A stretch of DNA of 11,631 nt from Pseudomonadota bacterium (GCA_023422555.1 JAFAGQ010000161.1:1-11631), one strand, 5' to 3'; positions 1-6,766 are shown, numbered from the stretch's first letter. A program made the numbers and translations. The notes: a model not told the origin generated them from the letters alone.

Positions 1-197
1 ATATGCCCCAGGAAGCGGTCGACCGTGTGAGCAAGGCATTTATGCAGGTGAGCAAAGACCCGGAATACGTCAAGCGCATGGAAGCAGATGGTAATACGGT
101 GATTGGCGGTTCTGCCGAAGAAGCCAAAGTCTATCTGGAGAAAGAGCAGAAAGAATGGGCGACGTTGCTGAAGGCGATGGATTTCAAGCTGAAGTAA
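1..197 (+). CDS. Bug/TctC-family solute-binding protein, C-terminal fragment
   Basis: This is the last 64 or so codons of a gene that begins before the window. The reading frame is open from the first base, so the ATG at position 3 is probably internal. The sequence fits the C-terminal lobe of Bug (TctC, tripartite tricarboxylate transporter) periplasmic binding proteins: an MPQEAVDRVSKAF segment like the family's 'P-x-x-V-x-x-L-x-x-A' helix, then 'KDPEYVKRMEADG' and the final 'W-x-x-L-L-K' helix. Such proteins bind small carboxylates or other acids in the periplasm and deliver them to a TctAB-type permease; the ligand cannot be read from this fragment. It ends with TAA at 195-197 and a hairpin follows 11 nt later, so it is likely the last gene of its transcript. 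Confidence 0.8.
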   Translation, partial: MPQEAVDRVSKAFMQVSKDPEYVKRMEADGNTVIGGSAEEAKVYLEKEQKEWATLLKAMDFKLK

Positions 198-208
198 GTG
201 AGTGCTGA

Positions 209-233
209 GCTGGTCCGGGAGCCCTGGACCGGC
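209..233 (+). terminator. Hairpin after the upstream Bug gene, probable terminator
   Basis: The arm GCTGGTCC (209-216) pairs with GGACCGGC (226-233) with one G-U pair, and the stem is extended inward by GG/CC pairs with a single bulged T. It lies 11 nt after the stop codon. There is no clear T-run after it, so intrinsic termination is only probable. Confidence 0.45.
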
Positions 234-401
234 ATTGCCTGCGCATCACACGACAGGGGGCGCGGTGCGAAGTTGATTGACGTGTATGTGACACCATTGC
301 CTTAATTCGTCGTGCTATTGGCGCGGCATTACATTATTGGAAGTATCCTGCGCGCAGCCGAGTGCTCCATCTTGATGACATTCCCATCTGCATTGCATTA
401 G

Positions 402-407
402 TATAAG
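402..407 (+). promoter_or_regulatory. Weak candidate -10 box for yjbQ
   Basis: TATAAG at 402-407 lies 54 nt before the yjbQ start, in the 264-bp spacer between the Bug fragment and yjbQ. I see no good -35 at 16-18 bp, so this is a tentative call. I see nothing else in the spacer apart from the hairpin at 209-233. Confidence 0.2.
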
Positions 408-461
408 TCTGCGATGGCCAGATCACTGGCGAGTTTATCAAGACAAAGCAGGTATTCGATC

Positions 462-899
462 ATGTGGATTCAGAAAGAATTTGAATTGAAAGCCCGTCCA
501 AGAGGGTTTCATTTGGTGACCGATGAAATTCTCAGGCAGGTGCCGGAGCTCTCCGGGTTGCGGACCGGAATCATGCATGTGTTTCTCAAACATACCTCGG
601 CTGCCCTGACGATCAATGAAAATGCGGATCCGTCTGTTCGTGTGGATTTTGAAAGCTACTTCAATCATCTCGTACCAGAAGATGAACCCTATTACACGCA
701 TACTTATGAAGGCAGCGATGATCTGCCTGCGCATTTCAAAAGCAGTCTTCTCGGGTGTTCGCTGACAGTGCCAATCACGCGCGGCGCGCTGAATATGGGA
801 ACCTGGCAGGGCGTTTATCTGTGTGAGCATCGCAATCACGGCGGACCACGAAGTCTGGTTGTGACCATACAGGGTGAGGGCAGCGGGCAAACCGGCTAG
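462..899 (+). CDS. yjbQ: YjbQ/UPF0047 family protein
   Basis: This is a 145-aa cytosolic protein of the YjbQ (UPF0047) family, close to the usual length of about 140 aa. The diagnostic segments are in order: HTSAALTINENADPSV (residues 44-59), LPAHFKSSLLG with a conserved His (91), GTWQG (113-117) and CEHRNHGG (122-128). The family forms small compact trimers with conserved histidines. Members are annotated as secondary thiamine-phosphate synthase because they have weak activity when overproduced; the physiological role is unsettled. The ATG at 462 is preferred because the protein then starts MWIQKEFEL, as homologues do, and a weak AGG (450-452) lies 9 nt upstream. The ATG at 414 in the same frame has no ribosome binding site and would add an atypical 16-residue tail. 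It stands alone and converges with the minus-strand Bug gene. Confidence 0.88.
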   Translation: MWIQKEFELKARPRGFHLVTDEILRQVPELSGLRTGIMHVFLKHTSAALTINENADPSVRVDFESYFNHLVPEDEPYYTHTYEGSDDLPAHFKSSLLGCSLTVPITRGALNMGTWQGVYLCEHRNHGGPRSLVVTIQGEGSGQTG

Positions 900-908
900 C
901 ACGGCCGG
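892..908. terminator. Small hairpin between convergent genes
   Basis: CCGGC (892-896) pairs with GCCGG (904-908) around a 7-nt loop. It overlaps the yjbQ stop codon in the 23-bp gap before the convergent Bug gene. The stem is short and lacks a T-tract, so a terminator role is only possible. Confidence 0.22.
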
Positions 909-922
909 CCTGCCCAGCCATT

Positions 923-1936
923 TCAATTCGCCTTGAGCTGCAGGCGGTTCACCAGTTCTGCATAACGGCTTGTGTCATCGGCAATGCGCTTTTGCATCTC
1001 TTCTGGCGTGTCACCAATGACTTCAGCACCGATTTTGTCCATGTCTTTTTTGAAGGCATCGGACTTGATGATTTCGGTCAGATTTTTGCTCAGAAAGCTG
1101 ACCGTATCTTTCGGTGTGCCCTGGGGAGCAAGAATGCCGAACCACGTTCCATCATCAAAGCCTTTGAGGCCTGACTCATCCAGCGTAGGAACGTCTGGCA
1201 GGGCAGGCGAGCGTGTGCCTGTCGTGACGGCTAGTGCGGTCAGTTTCTTTTCCTTGATATACGGCAATACAGTTGTGATTGTGTCAAATGACATATCCAC
1301 CTGTCCGCCAAGCAGATCTGTGGTCAACGGACCGCTGCCTTTATAAGGAACGTGCAGCAATTTGATATCCTTCATTAACTGGACGCGTTCTCCGATCAGA
1401 TGCTGACCGGTGCCTACACCATTGGAACCAAAACTGAGTTTGCCGGGTTCCCGTTTTGCAAGGTCCACCAATTCAGCCACTGTTTTTGCGCCCACTTTGT
1501 TATTGACCACCATCACATTCGGCACCATGGCAACTGTGGTAACAGGTGCAAAGTCTTTCTGGAAATCGTAACGCAATGAACGGTAGAACGTAGTCGCGAT
1601 GGTGTGATGTACGGCGCCCATCAGCAGTGTATAGCCGTCCGGTTTGGCCCGGGCAACGTATTCTGCACCAATGGTGGCCCCTGCGCCTGGTTTGTTTTCG
1701 ATAATGACCGGCTGGTGGATTTTTTCTGCCAGTTTCTGACCCAACGCGCGAGCCAGAACATCGGTTGTGCCACCCGCAGGAAAAGGCACCACCAGTTTGA
1801 CCGGCTGCTCGGGAAAGGATTGTGCGCTCACCGCGCTGCCCGCTGCGGCCAGGACGACGCCCAGCAGCAGCGCCAATGAGCGCCGGACAGGTTTTACAGG
1901 ACTGTTCACTGTTTTATTGATAGATTGATATAGCAT
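923..1936 (-). CDS. Bug-family periplasmic solute-binding protein
   Basis: This is a full-length, 337-aa Bug/TctC protein. It has a signal peptide with a long positively charged start (residues 1-19), a hydrophobic core LALLLGVVLAAAG and a likely cleavage site AVSA|QSFP (38/39). The mature part begins 'FPEQPVKLVVPFPAGGTTD', the family's first strand and ligand-binding loop, followed by 'VIIENKPGAGATIG', 'KPDGYTLL' and 'VPYKGSGPLTTDLLGGQVD'. It probably captures a carboxylic acid in the periplasm. The start has a GGAG about 6 nt upstream. It lies 18 nt after the stop of the decarboxylating dehydrogenase, so the two are almost certainly cotranscribed and the dehydrogenase substrate (tartrate- or malate-like) is the natural guess for its ligand. 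No TctA/TctB genes are present, as is common for Bug proteins. An RR pair before the hydrophobic core is noted, but it is a poor Tat motif. Confidence 0.93.
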   Translation of the reverse strand: MLYQSINKTVNSPVKPVRRSLALLLGVVLAAAGSAVSAQSFPEQPVKLVVPFPAGGTTDVLARALGQKLAEKIHQPVIIENKPGAGATIGAEYVARAKPDGYTLLMGAVHHTIATTFYRSLRYDFQKDFAPVTTVAMVPNVMVVNNKVGAKTVAELVDLAKREPGKLSFGSNGVGTGQHLIGERVQLMKDIKLLHVPYKGSGPLTTDLLGGQVDMSFDTITTVLPYIKEKKLTALAVTTGTRSPALPDVPTLDESGLKGFDDGTWFGILAPQGTPKDTVSFLSKNLTEIIKSDAFKKDMDKIGAEVIGDTPEEMQKRIADDTSRYAELVNRLQLKAN

Positions 1937-1954
1937 GTCTGCTCCACTATCGGC

Positions 1955-3046
1955 TTAAGCCGCTTTCTGTGTTTTTGCGTGATTGCGAATGTACTGGCAA
2001 ACGGCTTCAGTCACCTGTGCGGTGGTGGCTTTGCCGCCAAGATCGCCGGTGTGCAGGGCAGGGTCTGCCGTGGCATTCTCTATGCTTTGCATCAGTACAG
2101 ATGCTGCCTGATCTTCGCCCAGATGGCTCAGCAGCATGACCGCGCACCAGAAGGTACCAATCGGATTGGCCAGACCTTTGCCCATGATGTCGAATGCAGA
2201 GCCGTGGATGGGTTCAAACATTGAGGGGTAGCGACGCTCCGGATCGATATTTCCTGTAGGCGCAATGCCAAGACTGCCTGCCAGCGCGGCGGCCAGGTCA
2301 CTCAGGATGTCGGCGTGCAGGTTGGTGGCAACAATGGTGTCGAGCGTGGCAGGCTTGTTGACCATGCGCGCTGTGGCTGCATCCACCAGTTCCTTGTCCC
2401 ATTTAACGTCGGGGAATTCTTTGGCAATTTCAACTGCAATTTCGTCCCACATGACCATGGCGTGACGCTGTGCATTGGACTTGGTAATAACGGTCAGCTG
2501 TTTGCGAGGGCGCGATTGTGCAAGTTTGAATGCAAAGCGCATGATGCGCTCGACGCCTGCACGGGTCATCATGGATACATCAGTAGCGGCTTCCAGCGGA
2601 TGCCCCTGATGAACACGACCACCCACACCGGAATATTCGCCTTCACTGTTTTCGCGCACGATGACCCAGTCCAGGTCTTTGGGCTGGCAGCGTTTCAAGG
2701 GGGCGTCGATGCCTGGCAGAATCCGGGTCGGACGCACGTTGGCATACTGATCCAGCCCCTGACAGATTTTCAGGCGCAGACCCCACAGGGTGATGTGGTC
2801 GGCAATGTCCGGGTCGCCGGCAGAACCGAACAGAATGGCGTCCTTGTCATACAAGGCGTTCAGGCCGTCTTCGGGCATCATGACGCCATGCTTGCGGTAG
2901 TAATCGCCGCCCCAGTCGAACTCGGTAAATTCAAATGAGAACTGCTTGAGTGTATCGGCAAGCGTCTGCAGCACGGTCTGGCCGGCAGGAATCACTTCCT
3001 TGCCGATGCCATCGCCGGGGATGCATGCGATTTTGAATGTTTTCAT
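1955..3046 (-). CDS. Tartrate/D-malate-type decarboxylating dehydrogenase
   Basis: This 363-aa cytosolic enzyme belongs to the isocitrate/isopropylmalate dehydrogenase family and most resembles the tartrate dehydrogenase/DmlA branch. That branch performs NAD-dependent oxidation and decarboxylation of 2-hydroxy acids with Mg or Mn. Visible are the opening IACIPGDGIGKEV, DHITLWG (83-89), DQYANVRP (99-106), the R-E-N-S-E-G-E-Y stretch with Tyr138, the catalytic Lys in ITKSN (189), metal-binding Asp near 222, 246 and 250 (ADILSD), and the NAD-binding FEPIHGSAFDI and GLANPIG segments. The conserved first substrate-binding Arg of the family is Cys here (about residue 95). The ATG has AGGAG about 8 nt upstream. 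It leads an operon with a Bug protein and is divergent from a LysR gene, the same arrangement as dmlA/dmlR in E. coli. The exact substrate (D-malate, tartrate or another) cannot be fixed, so no symbol is given. Confidence 0.9.
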   Translation of the reverse strand: MKTFKIACIPGDGIGKEVIPAGQTVLQTLADTLKQFSFEFTEFDWGGDYYRKHGVMMPEDGLNALYDKDAILFGSAGDPDIADHITLWGLRLKICQGLDQYANVRPTRILPGIDAPLKRCQPKDLDWVIVRENSEGEYSGVGGRVHQGHPLEAATDVSMMTRAGVERIMRFAFKLAQSRPRKQLTVITKSNAQRHAMVMWDEIAVEIAKEFPDVKWDKELVDAATARMVNKPATLDTIVATNLHADILSDLAAALAGSLGIAPTGNIDPERRYPSMFEPIHGSAFDIMGKGLANPIGTFWCAVMLLSHLGEDQAASVLMQSIENATADPALHTGDLGGKATTAQVTEAVCQYIRNHAKTQKAA

Positions 3047-3148
3047 GGATGGTCTCCTGGAGATAAAAGCTGGCTATATTCTAGAAATATTTGCGAGTGT
3101 TAAAATGCGACTAATTTCACAGGATTTGTGCCTGAAAGTTGAAAATCC
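3047..3148. promoter_or_regulatory. Divergent control region between dehydrogenase and lysR
   Basis: This is a 102-bp AT-rich spacer between divergent genes. On the minus strand TTAACA (3103-3098) with AATATA or TATAGC 17-19 bp downstream could be the dehydrogenase promoter. On the plus strand TAAAAT (3101-3106) is a possible lysR -10. The minus-strand gene has a clear AGGAG, while lysR has only weak purine bases before its ATG. The promoter elements are guesses by eye. Confidence 0.45.
3076..3090. promoter_or_regulatory. Candidate LysR-type operator (T-N11-A dyad)
   Basis: ATATT-CTAGA-AATAT is a perfect 5-bp inverted repeat around a 5-bp centre. It contains T3077-N11-A3089, the form of a LysR-family recognition box. 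It sits in the middle of the divergent spacer, where autoregulation and activation of the dehydrogenase operon would be expected. Confidence 0.45.
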
Positions 3149-4087
3149 ATGAAGCATGATTTACGCCATTCTGCCGATTTGTACTTCTTTGATGCGCTCA
3201 TGTCCGCTGGCAGTCTGTCGGCGGCTGCGTTGCGACTGGGAGTGACACCTTCGGCTGCCAGCAAGCGTCTGATACAGCTGGAAGCGCGTCTGGGTATGAC
3301 ACTTGTGAATCGCAGTACCAGGCGCATGAGTCCTACTGCCGAGGGGATGGTTTATCTGGAACATGCTCGCAATATTCTTGGGCAGATCGAAGCGCTGGAC
3401 CGGGAGATGTTCAAGCTCAAATCTGAACCGGAAGGACTGATTCGGGTGAATGCCACGCTGGGGTTTGGCAGAAGTTATATTCAACCGCTGATTTCCCGCT
3501 TCGTGAAGAAATATCCGGCCATTACTATTCAGCTGTTTCTGACGCCGTTTCCGCCGCCTGTGAGCGACAACGCCTTTGACTTGTCGATTCAGTTCGGCAA
3601 ACCACCCGACCGGAATCTGAAGACCCGATTGCTTGCCGAGAATCGCCGGCTGCTGGTCGCCTCGGCGGCCTATCTGGGTCGTGCCGGCATGCCCGCGACA
3701 CCGCAGGATCTGCTTAAACACAACTGTATTGTGATCAAGCAGGATGAGTTACCTTATTCGGAATGGATTCTGAGTAATGGCAAGAGTACAGAGAAAATCC
3801 CCGTTACCGGCAACCTGATTACCAATGACGGTTATGTGGGTGTGCAATGGGCACTGGAAGGACATGGCGTTGTGATGCGCGCAGAATGGGATGTGGCCAA
3901 ATATCTGCGCAGCGGAAGGCTGGTGCAGGTGCTGGGCAATTACTCCACACCCAATGCCGATATCTATGCTGTCTACCGGGAGCAGACACATCTGACTGCC
4001 AGAATGAACCTGTTGCTGGACTTTCTGACGCGCAGTTTTGACGCGCTGAATCCCGGTTCGACGATCACTGCCAGCACCGGCTGGTAA
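3149..4087 (+). CDS. LysR-family transcriptional regulator (DmlR/TtdR-like)
   Basis: This is a 312-aa LysR regulator. Its N-terminal winged helix-turn-helix (about 8-66) carries SLSAAALRLGVTPSAASKRLIQLEARLG, the usual two-helix motif, followed by the NRSTRRMSPTAEG wing. A linker helix and a periplasmic-binding-protein-like effector domain (about 93-300) follow, with 'GLIRVNATLGFGRSYIQPLISRF' typical of the CrgA/DmlR/TtdR group. It is transcribed away from the decarboxylating dehydrogenase and Bug operon across a 102-bp spacer with a LysR-type dyad, so it very probably controls that operon, with a hydroxy or dicarboxylic acid as effector (inference by analogy with E. coli DmlR). The ATG at 3149 gives a normal start (MKHDLRHSADLYFF) but has a weak ribosome binding site, consistent with low expression. 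A role for the downstream cluster at 4313 cannot be excluded. Confidence 0.93.
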   Translation: MKHDLRHSADLYFFDALMSAGSLSAAALRLGVTPSAASKRLIQLEARLGMTLVNRSTRRMSPTAEGMVYLEHARNILGQIEALDREMFKLKSEPEGLIRVNATLGFGRSYIQPLISRFVKKYPAITIQLFLTPFPPPVSDNAFDLSIQFGKPPDRNLKTRLLAENRRLLVASAAYLGRAGMPATPQDLLKHNCIVIKQDELPYSEWILSNGKSTEKIPVTGNLITNDGYVGVQWALEGHGVVMRAEWDVAKYLRSGRLVQVLGNYSTPNADIYAVYREQTHLTARMNLLLDFLTRSFDALNPGSTITASTGW

Positions 4088-4101
4088 ATATTCCTGGTTT
4101 A

Positions 4102-4124
4102 GACGGAGTCAATGTTGACCCGTC
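4102..4124 (+). terminator. Hairpin after lysR
   Basis: GACGG-A-GTCAA (4102-4112) pairs with TTGAC-CCGTC (4115-4124), giving ten pairs with one bulged A and a tight loop, 14 nt after the lysR stop. No T-run follows. It could be a weak terminator or a protein-binding dyad. Confidence 0.35.
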
Positions 4125-4180
4125 CATCGATCGTCAATACCCCTCATCCCACCTGATTCCCCTCCATGACTTTTTCACGT

Positions 4181-4194
4181 CGCACGTAAGTGCG
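4181..4194. repeat. Inverted repeat upstream of the catabolic cluster
   Basis: CGCAC (4181-4185) and GTGCG (4190-4194) form a perfect dyad around GTAA, 118 bp before the first gene of the cluster. Its role is unknown and it could be part of an operator. Confidence 0.3.
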
Positions 4195-4232
4195 TATCGG
4201 TATTTGCTCGCCCTGAAATCGTATCCATTCAA

Positions 4233-4267
4233 GGGTTAACCCCTATATTTCTGGCTGAATATAAAAT
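4233..4267 (+). promoter_or_regulatory. Palindrome and candidate promoter for the six-gene cluster
   Basis: GGGTTAACCC (4233-4242) is a perfect 10-bp palindrome. It is followed 17 bp later by TATAAA (4260-4265), a good -10 sequence. The bases at the -35 position fall inside the palindrome (TTAACC or TAACCC) and match sigma70 poorly, as in promoters governed by a regulator. A protein bound to the palindrome would cover the -35 region. The function is inferred only from position and symmetry. Confidence 0.38.
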
Positions 4268-4302
4268 GTAGTATCGCCATATTGTATGACAATCAGACAT
4301 AT

Positions 4303-4306
4303 GGAG
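4303..4306 (+). promoter_or_regulatory. Shine-Dalgarno GGAG that selects a TTG start
   Basis: GGAG at 4303-4306 is followed by a 6-nt spacer and TTG at 4313. The two in-frame ATGs upstream (4286, 4301) have no ribosome binding site, and the ATG at 4301 overlaps the GGAG itself. This supports TTG as the start codon. Confidence 0.6.
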
Positions 4307-4312
4307 ATTTTC

Positions 4313-5215
4313 TTGGATAGCCAAACGATTGGATTTATCGGCCTGGGGCGCATGGGTTTTCCCATGATGGTCAATCAGCTTAAATCGGGCCGTGAAGTTC
4401 ATGTGTTCGATACTTCAGCGGACGCATTGGACGCTGCCAAAGCGGCGGGAGCCAGCGTTCACGAGAGTGTGCAGGCGGTGGCAGATCAGGTGGAAACAGT
4501 TTTATTGAGCCTGCCCACGCCGGCGATTGTCGAAGACGTCCTGTCTCAATTGGTGAAGGGCAAGCAGGTACGGCGGGTCGTGGATTTATCCACAATCGGG
4601 ATTCGTGCCGCGCGACAGGCACATGCGATGGTCAGTACGCATGATATTGACTGGGTTGAAGCGCCGGTGAGCGGTGGTGTGACGGGGGCGACCGCAGGCA
4701 CACTGACGCTCATGGTGTCGTGCCCCGAACATTGCCGTCAGGAGATCGAGCCGATACTGAGTGTGCTGGGGAAAATCCTGTATGCCGGAGAAAAGCCGGG
4801 CCTGGCTCAGGCTGCCAAGCTGGCAAACAATATGCTATCGGCAGCCGCATTGGTGGCTTCGTCCGAAGCCATTTCAATGGCCGTCAAAGCGGGTGTCGAA
4901 CCGACGACGCTTCTGGGAATCATTAATGCCAGCAGTGGCCGTAATACAGCAACCACCCACAAAATTCCCAACGAGGTACTCAGTCGCCGCTTTCAGGTGG
5001 GGTTTGCCAACAAGCTGTCGCACAAGGATGTGACGTTGTGTATTGAGGAAGCGGCCTCGATGGGCATCCCAATGCCCGTTAGCGTGGCCATCCGGGAAAT
5101 GCTGGCTATTACAACAGCGACCTTTGGAGACAATGCGGATATCTCTGATGTTGCACGCGTGATGGAGCAATGGGCGGCAATCACGATTGAAGATCGCGCT
5201 GTTCAGAACCAATAG
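4313..5215 (+). CDS. NAD-dependent beta-hydroxyacid dehydrogenase (HIBADH family), copy 1
   Basis: This is a 300-aa enzyme of the 3-hydroxyisobutyrate / 2-hydroxy-3-oxopropionate reductase family, which interconverts 3-hydroxy acids and semialdehydes with NAD(P). In TTG-start numbering: Rossmann motif GFIGLGRMG (7-15), Asp33 at the end of the second strand (VFDTS), which favours NAD over NADP, the substrate-binding segment WVEAPVSGG (114-122, with Glu where Asp is usual), and the catalytic Lys169 in the LAQAAKLANN helix. Another conserved Lys (238, SHKD) is in the C-terminal domain. The start is set by a GGAG 6 nt before TTG; an ATG start at 4286 would give 309 aa. It opens a six-gene cluster, with the CMD-like gene 40 nt downstream. 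A second, clearly diverged member of the same family lies at 8283-9170. The substrate is unknown. Confidence 0.9.
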   Translation: MDSQTIGFIGLGRMGFPMMVNQLKSGREVHVFDTSADALDAAKAAGASVHESVQAVADQVETVLLSLPTPAIVEDVLSQLVKGKQVRRVVDLSTIGIRAARQAHAMVSTHDIDWVEAPVSGGVTGATAGTLTLMVSCPEHCRQEIEPILSVLGKILYAGEKPGLAQAAKLANNMLSAAALVASSEAISMAVKAGVEPTTLLGIINASSGRNTATTHKIPNEVLSRRFQVGFANKLSHKDVTLCIEEAASMGIPMPVSVAIREMLAITTATFGDNADISDVARVMEQWAAITIEDRAVQNQ

Positions 5216-5255
5216 ACATTTTTACTCTCGAACCTCTAACTGTAAAAGGAACATC

Positions 5256-5654
5256 ATGAAAAATGAACTGTATGAAAAAGGCCTGAAGGTACGCCGCGAA
5301 GTGCTTGGTGCGGAATTTGTAGACAAGTCGATTGCAAACGCCACTGACTTTAACCGAATCGCCCAGGAAATCACGACCACGTCATGCTGGGGGCTTTGCT
5401 GGGGCAATGACGATCTGACTCGTCGGGAGCGCAGTCTGGTCAATCTGGCCATGATCTCGGTCCTGAATCGGCCTCATGAACTGACGCTTCACGTTAAAGG
5501 GGCGCTACGCAATGGTCTGACCGAAACGGAGATTCGCGGGGCATTGACGCACGTGGCCATTTATGGCGGCATTCCCGCAGGGATGGATTCGTTCCGCATC
5601 GCGTCACAGGCGATCAAGGAGTTCCGGGAAGAAGAGGCCAGCGCCGCCAAGTAA
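5256..5654 (+). CDS. Carboxymuconolactone decarboxylase (CMD) family protein
   Basis: This 132-aa protein matches the CMD fold in length and in its core, RPHELTLHVKGALRNGLTETEIRGALTHVAIYGGIPAGMDSF (72-113), which resembles PcaC (4-carboxymuconolactone decarboxylase). His74, Glu75 and His79 match the conserved His-Glu...His. The segment before it, CWGLCWGNDDLTRRERSLVNLA (44-65), corresponds to the family's W-G-x-x-W stretch. Two cysteines (44, 48) are spaced C-x3-C and are not the C-x2-C redox motif of AhpD. There are no ring-cleavage (pca) genes nearby, so a role in protocatechuate breakdown is not supported. It probably acts on the cluster's own substrate as a decarboxylase, isomerase or lyase. 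The ATG at 5256 has AAAGGA 5 nt upstream; the upstream in-frame start at 5187 lies inside the previous gene. It sits 40 nt after the first dehydrogenase and is followed by a stem-loop. Confidence 0.9.
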   Translation: MKNELYEKGLKVRREVLGAEFVDKSIANATDFNRIAQEITTTSCWGLCWGNDDLTRRERSLVNLAMISVLNRPHELTLHVKGALRNGLTETEIRGALTHVAIYGGIPAGMDSFRIASQAIKEFREEEASAAK

Positions 5655-5664
5655 TCCCGTCATG

Positions 5665-5684
5665 CGGGGCCAGCTACGGCCCCG
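5665..5684 (+). terminator. Strong stem-loop between CMD-like gene and Bug gene
   Basis: CGGGGCC (5665-5671) and GGCCCCG (5678-5684) form a 7-bp GC-rich stem with a 6-nt loop, 10 nt after the CMD stop codon. No T-tract follows. It may end part of the transcription or act as an mRNA processing or stability element before the Bug cistron. Confidence 0.45.
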
Positions 5685-5689
5685 TGATT

Positions 5690-5730
5690 CAGTTGCTCCC
5701 GATAACAAGCAGTTAACAATCAGTTAGCAA
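5690..5730 (+). repeat. CAGTT direct repeats upstream of the Bug gene
   Basis: CAGTTGC (5690), CAGTTAACAA (5710-5719) and CAGTTAGCAA (5721-5730) are direct repeats. The last two differ at one position and are offset by exactly 11 bp, one helical turn. They lie in the 112-bp spacer before the Bug start, so they could be a regulator site. The function is unknown. Confidence 0.3.
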
Positions 5731-5766
5731 ACCAATTCACTCACAGAGTAGTGGAAGGAGACTCCT

Positions 5767-6744
5767 ATGTTCAAAATTACCCGTTACTTGCTGGCTGCAG
5801 CCCTGGTCGCCACTGCCAGCGGTGCCTATGCCTATCCGGACAAGGCCATTACCATGATCGTGCCGTACGCACCCGGTGGCTCGACCGATGGCCTGGCACG
5901 CATTGTTGCCGATGCGATGTCCAAATCCGTTGGAACTACCATTGTCGTGGAGAATATCGGTGGGGTAGGCGGCGTGCCGGGTGTGCAGAAGTTCCTGCGA
6001 GCAAAAAATGATGGCTACACCATCATGTTAAGCAATATGGGCTCATTTGCCATTGCGCCAACGCTCTATCCGAGCATGAAATTTGACCCGAAAACAGAGA
6101 TGGAGCCGTTAGGTCTGGTCGCCGAGGTGCCCATGGTTCTGTCGGTCAGTGCATCAAGCGGCATCAAGGATCTGCCTTCACTGCTCAAACGCATGCGGGA
6201 TCCTTCCAAGCCGCGGATTAACCTGGGGAACGGCGGGCCGGGAGGAACGGGTCATATTGGCGCCGAATACTTTCTGTATCTGACCAAAACGAAGAGTGAA
6301 ATGATTCCCTATCGTGGCACCGGTCCTGCACTGGTCGATCTGATGGCAGGCACCGTCGATATGGTCATCGATCAGACTGTTGCGATGATTCCTGCCAGTA
6401 AAGGCAATCGAATTCTTCCCCTGGCAGTGGCCAGCCCGGAACGCATTCCCCAAATGCCGGATACCCCCACCTTCAAAGAAGGCGGTGTGCCTGAGTTTGA
6501 TATGGCCGTCTGGAATGCCATTGCTGCCCCCAAAGGTATCCCCAAAGACCGCGCCGAGAAACTGGTCAAAGCAGTCAACGAAGCGCTGGATGACCCGAAA
6601 GTCAAAGAAGCACTCGACTCCCTGGGGGCCGTTGCACCTGAAGGCGACCGTCGCGGGCCGAAGGAAATGCAAAGACTGACGGAGCGCGATATCGATCGCT
6701 TTGCCAAGCTGATTCAGGACGCGAATATTCCAATCAATAAGTAA
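5767..6744 (+). CDS. Bug-family periplasmic solute-binding protein of the cluster
   Basis: This is a full-length, 325-aa Bug/TctC protein. Its signal peptide is MFKITRY, then LLAAALVATASG, with likely cleavage AYA|YPDK (22/23). The mature start YPDKAITMIVPYAPGGSTDGLAR is the canonical first strand and ligand loop, followed by KNDGYTIMLSN, MIPYRGTGPALVDLMAGTVDM and the C-terminal LGAVAPEG segment. The second ligand-contact loop reads ENIGGVGGVPG instead of the more usual ENxPGAGG. It has a strong GGAAGGAG about 7 nt before the ATG, which suits an abundant binding protein. Stem-loops lie on both sides of the cistron. Placed between the CMD-like and aldehyde dehydrogenase genes, it probably delivers the substrate that these enzymes consume. 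No TctA/TctB permease genes are nearby. Confidence 0.93.
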   Translation: MFKITRYLLAAALVATASGAYAYPDKAITMIVPYAPGGSTDGLARIVADAMSKSVGTTIVVENIGGVGGVPGVQKFLRAKNDGYTIMLSNMGSFAIAPTLYPSMKFDPKTEMEPLGLVAEVPMVLSVSASSGIKDLPSLLKRMRDPSKPRINLGNGGPGGTGHIGAEYFLYLTKTKSEMIPYRGTGPALVDLMAGTVDMVIDQTVAMIPASKGNRILPLAVASPERIPQMPDTPTFKEGGVPEFDMAVWNAIAAPKGIPKDRAEKLVKAVNEALDDPKVKEALDSLGAVAPEGDRRGPKEMQRLTERDIDRFAKLIQDANIPINK

Positions 6745-6766
6745 GTCATGGCAGAAGCCTTGAAGT

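Noticed and set aside
438..926. 162-aa open frame on the minus strand across yjbQ
   Set aside because: It is antisense to a gene with clear family motifs, overlaps it fully and shows no recognisable domain.
2315..2938. 207-aa open frame on the plus strand inside the decarboxylating dehydrogenase
   Set aside because: It is a mirror of the codon pattern of the real gene; it has no ribosome binding site or domain, and the minus-strand protein carries complete family motifs.
5220..5247. TTTTAC/GTAAAA inverted repeat between dehydrogenase 1 and the CMD-like gene
   Set aside because: It has a six-pair A/T-rich stem with a 16-nt loop that overlaps the ribosome binding site, so it is too weak to call a terminator.
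5256..5654. AhpD-type peroxidase assignment for the CMD-like gene
   Set aside because: The AhpD C-x2-C motif before the conserved His is missing; the cysteines present are C-x3-C in a different position, and the protein resembles PcaC better.
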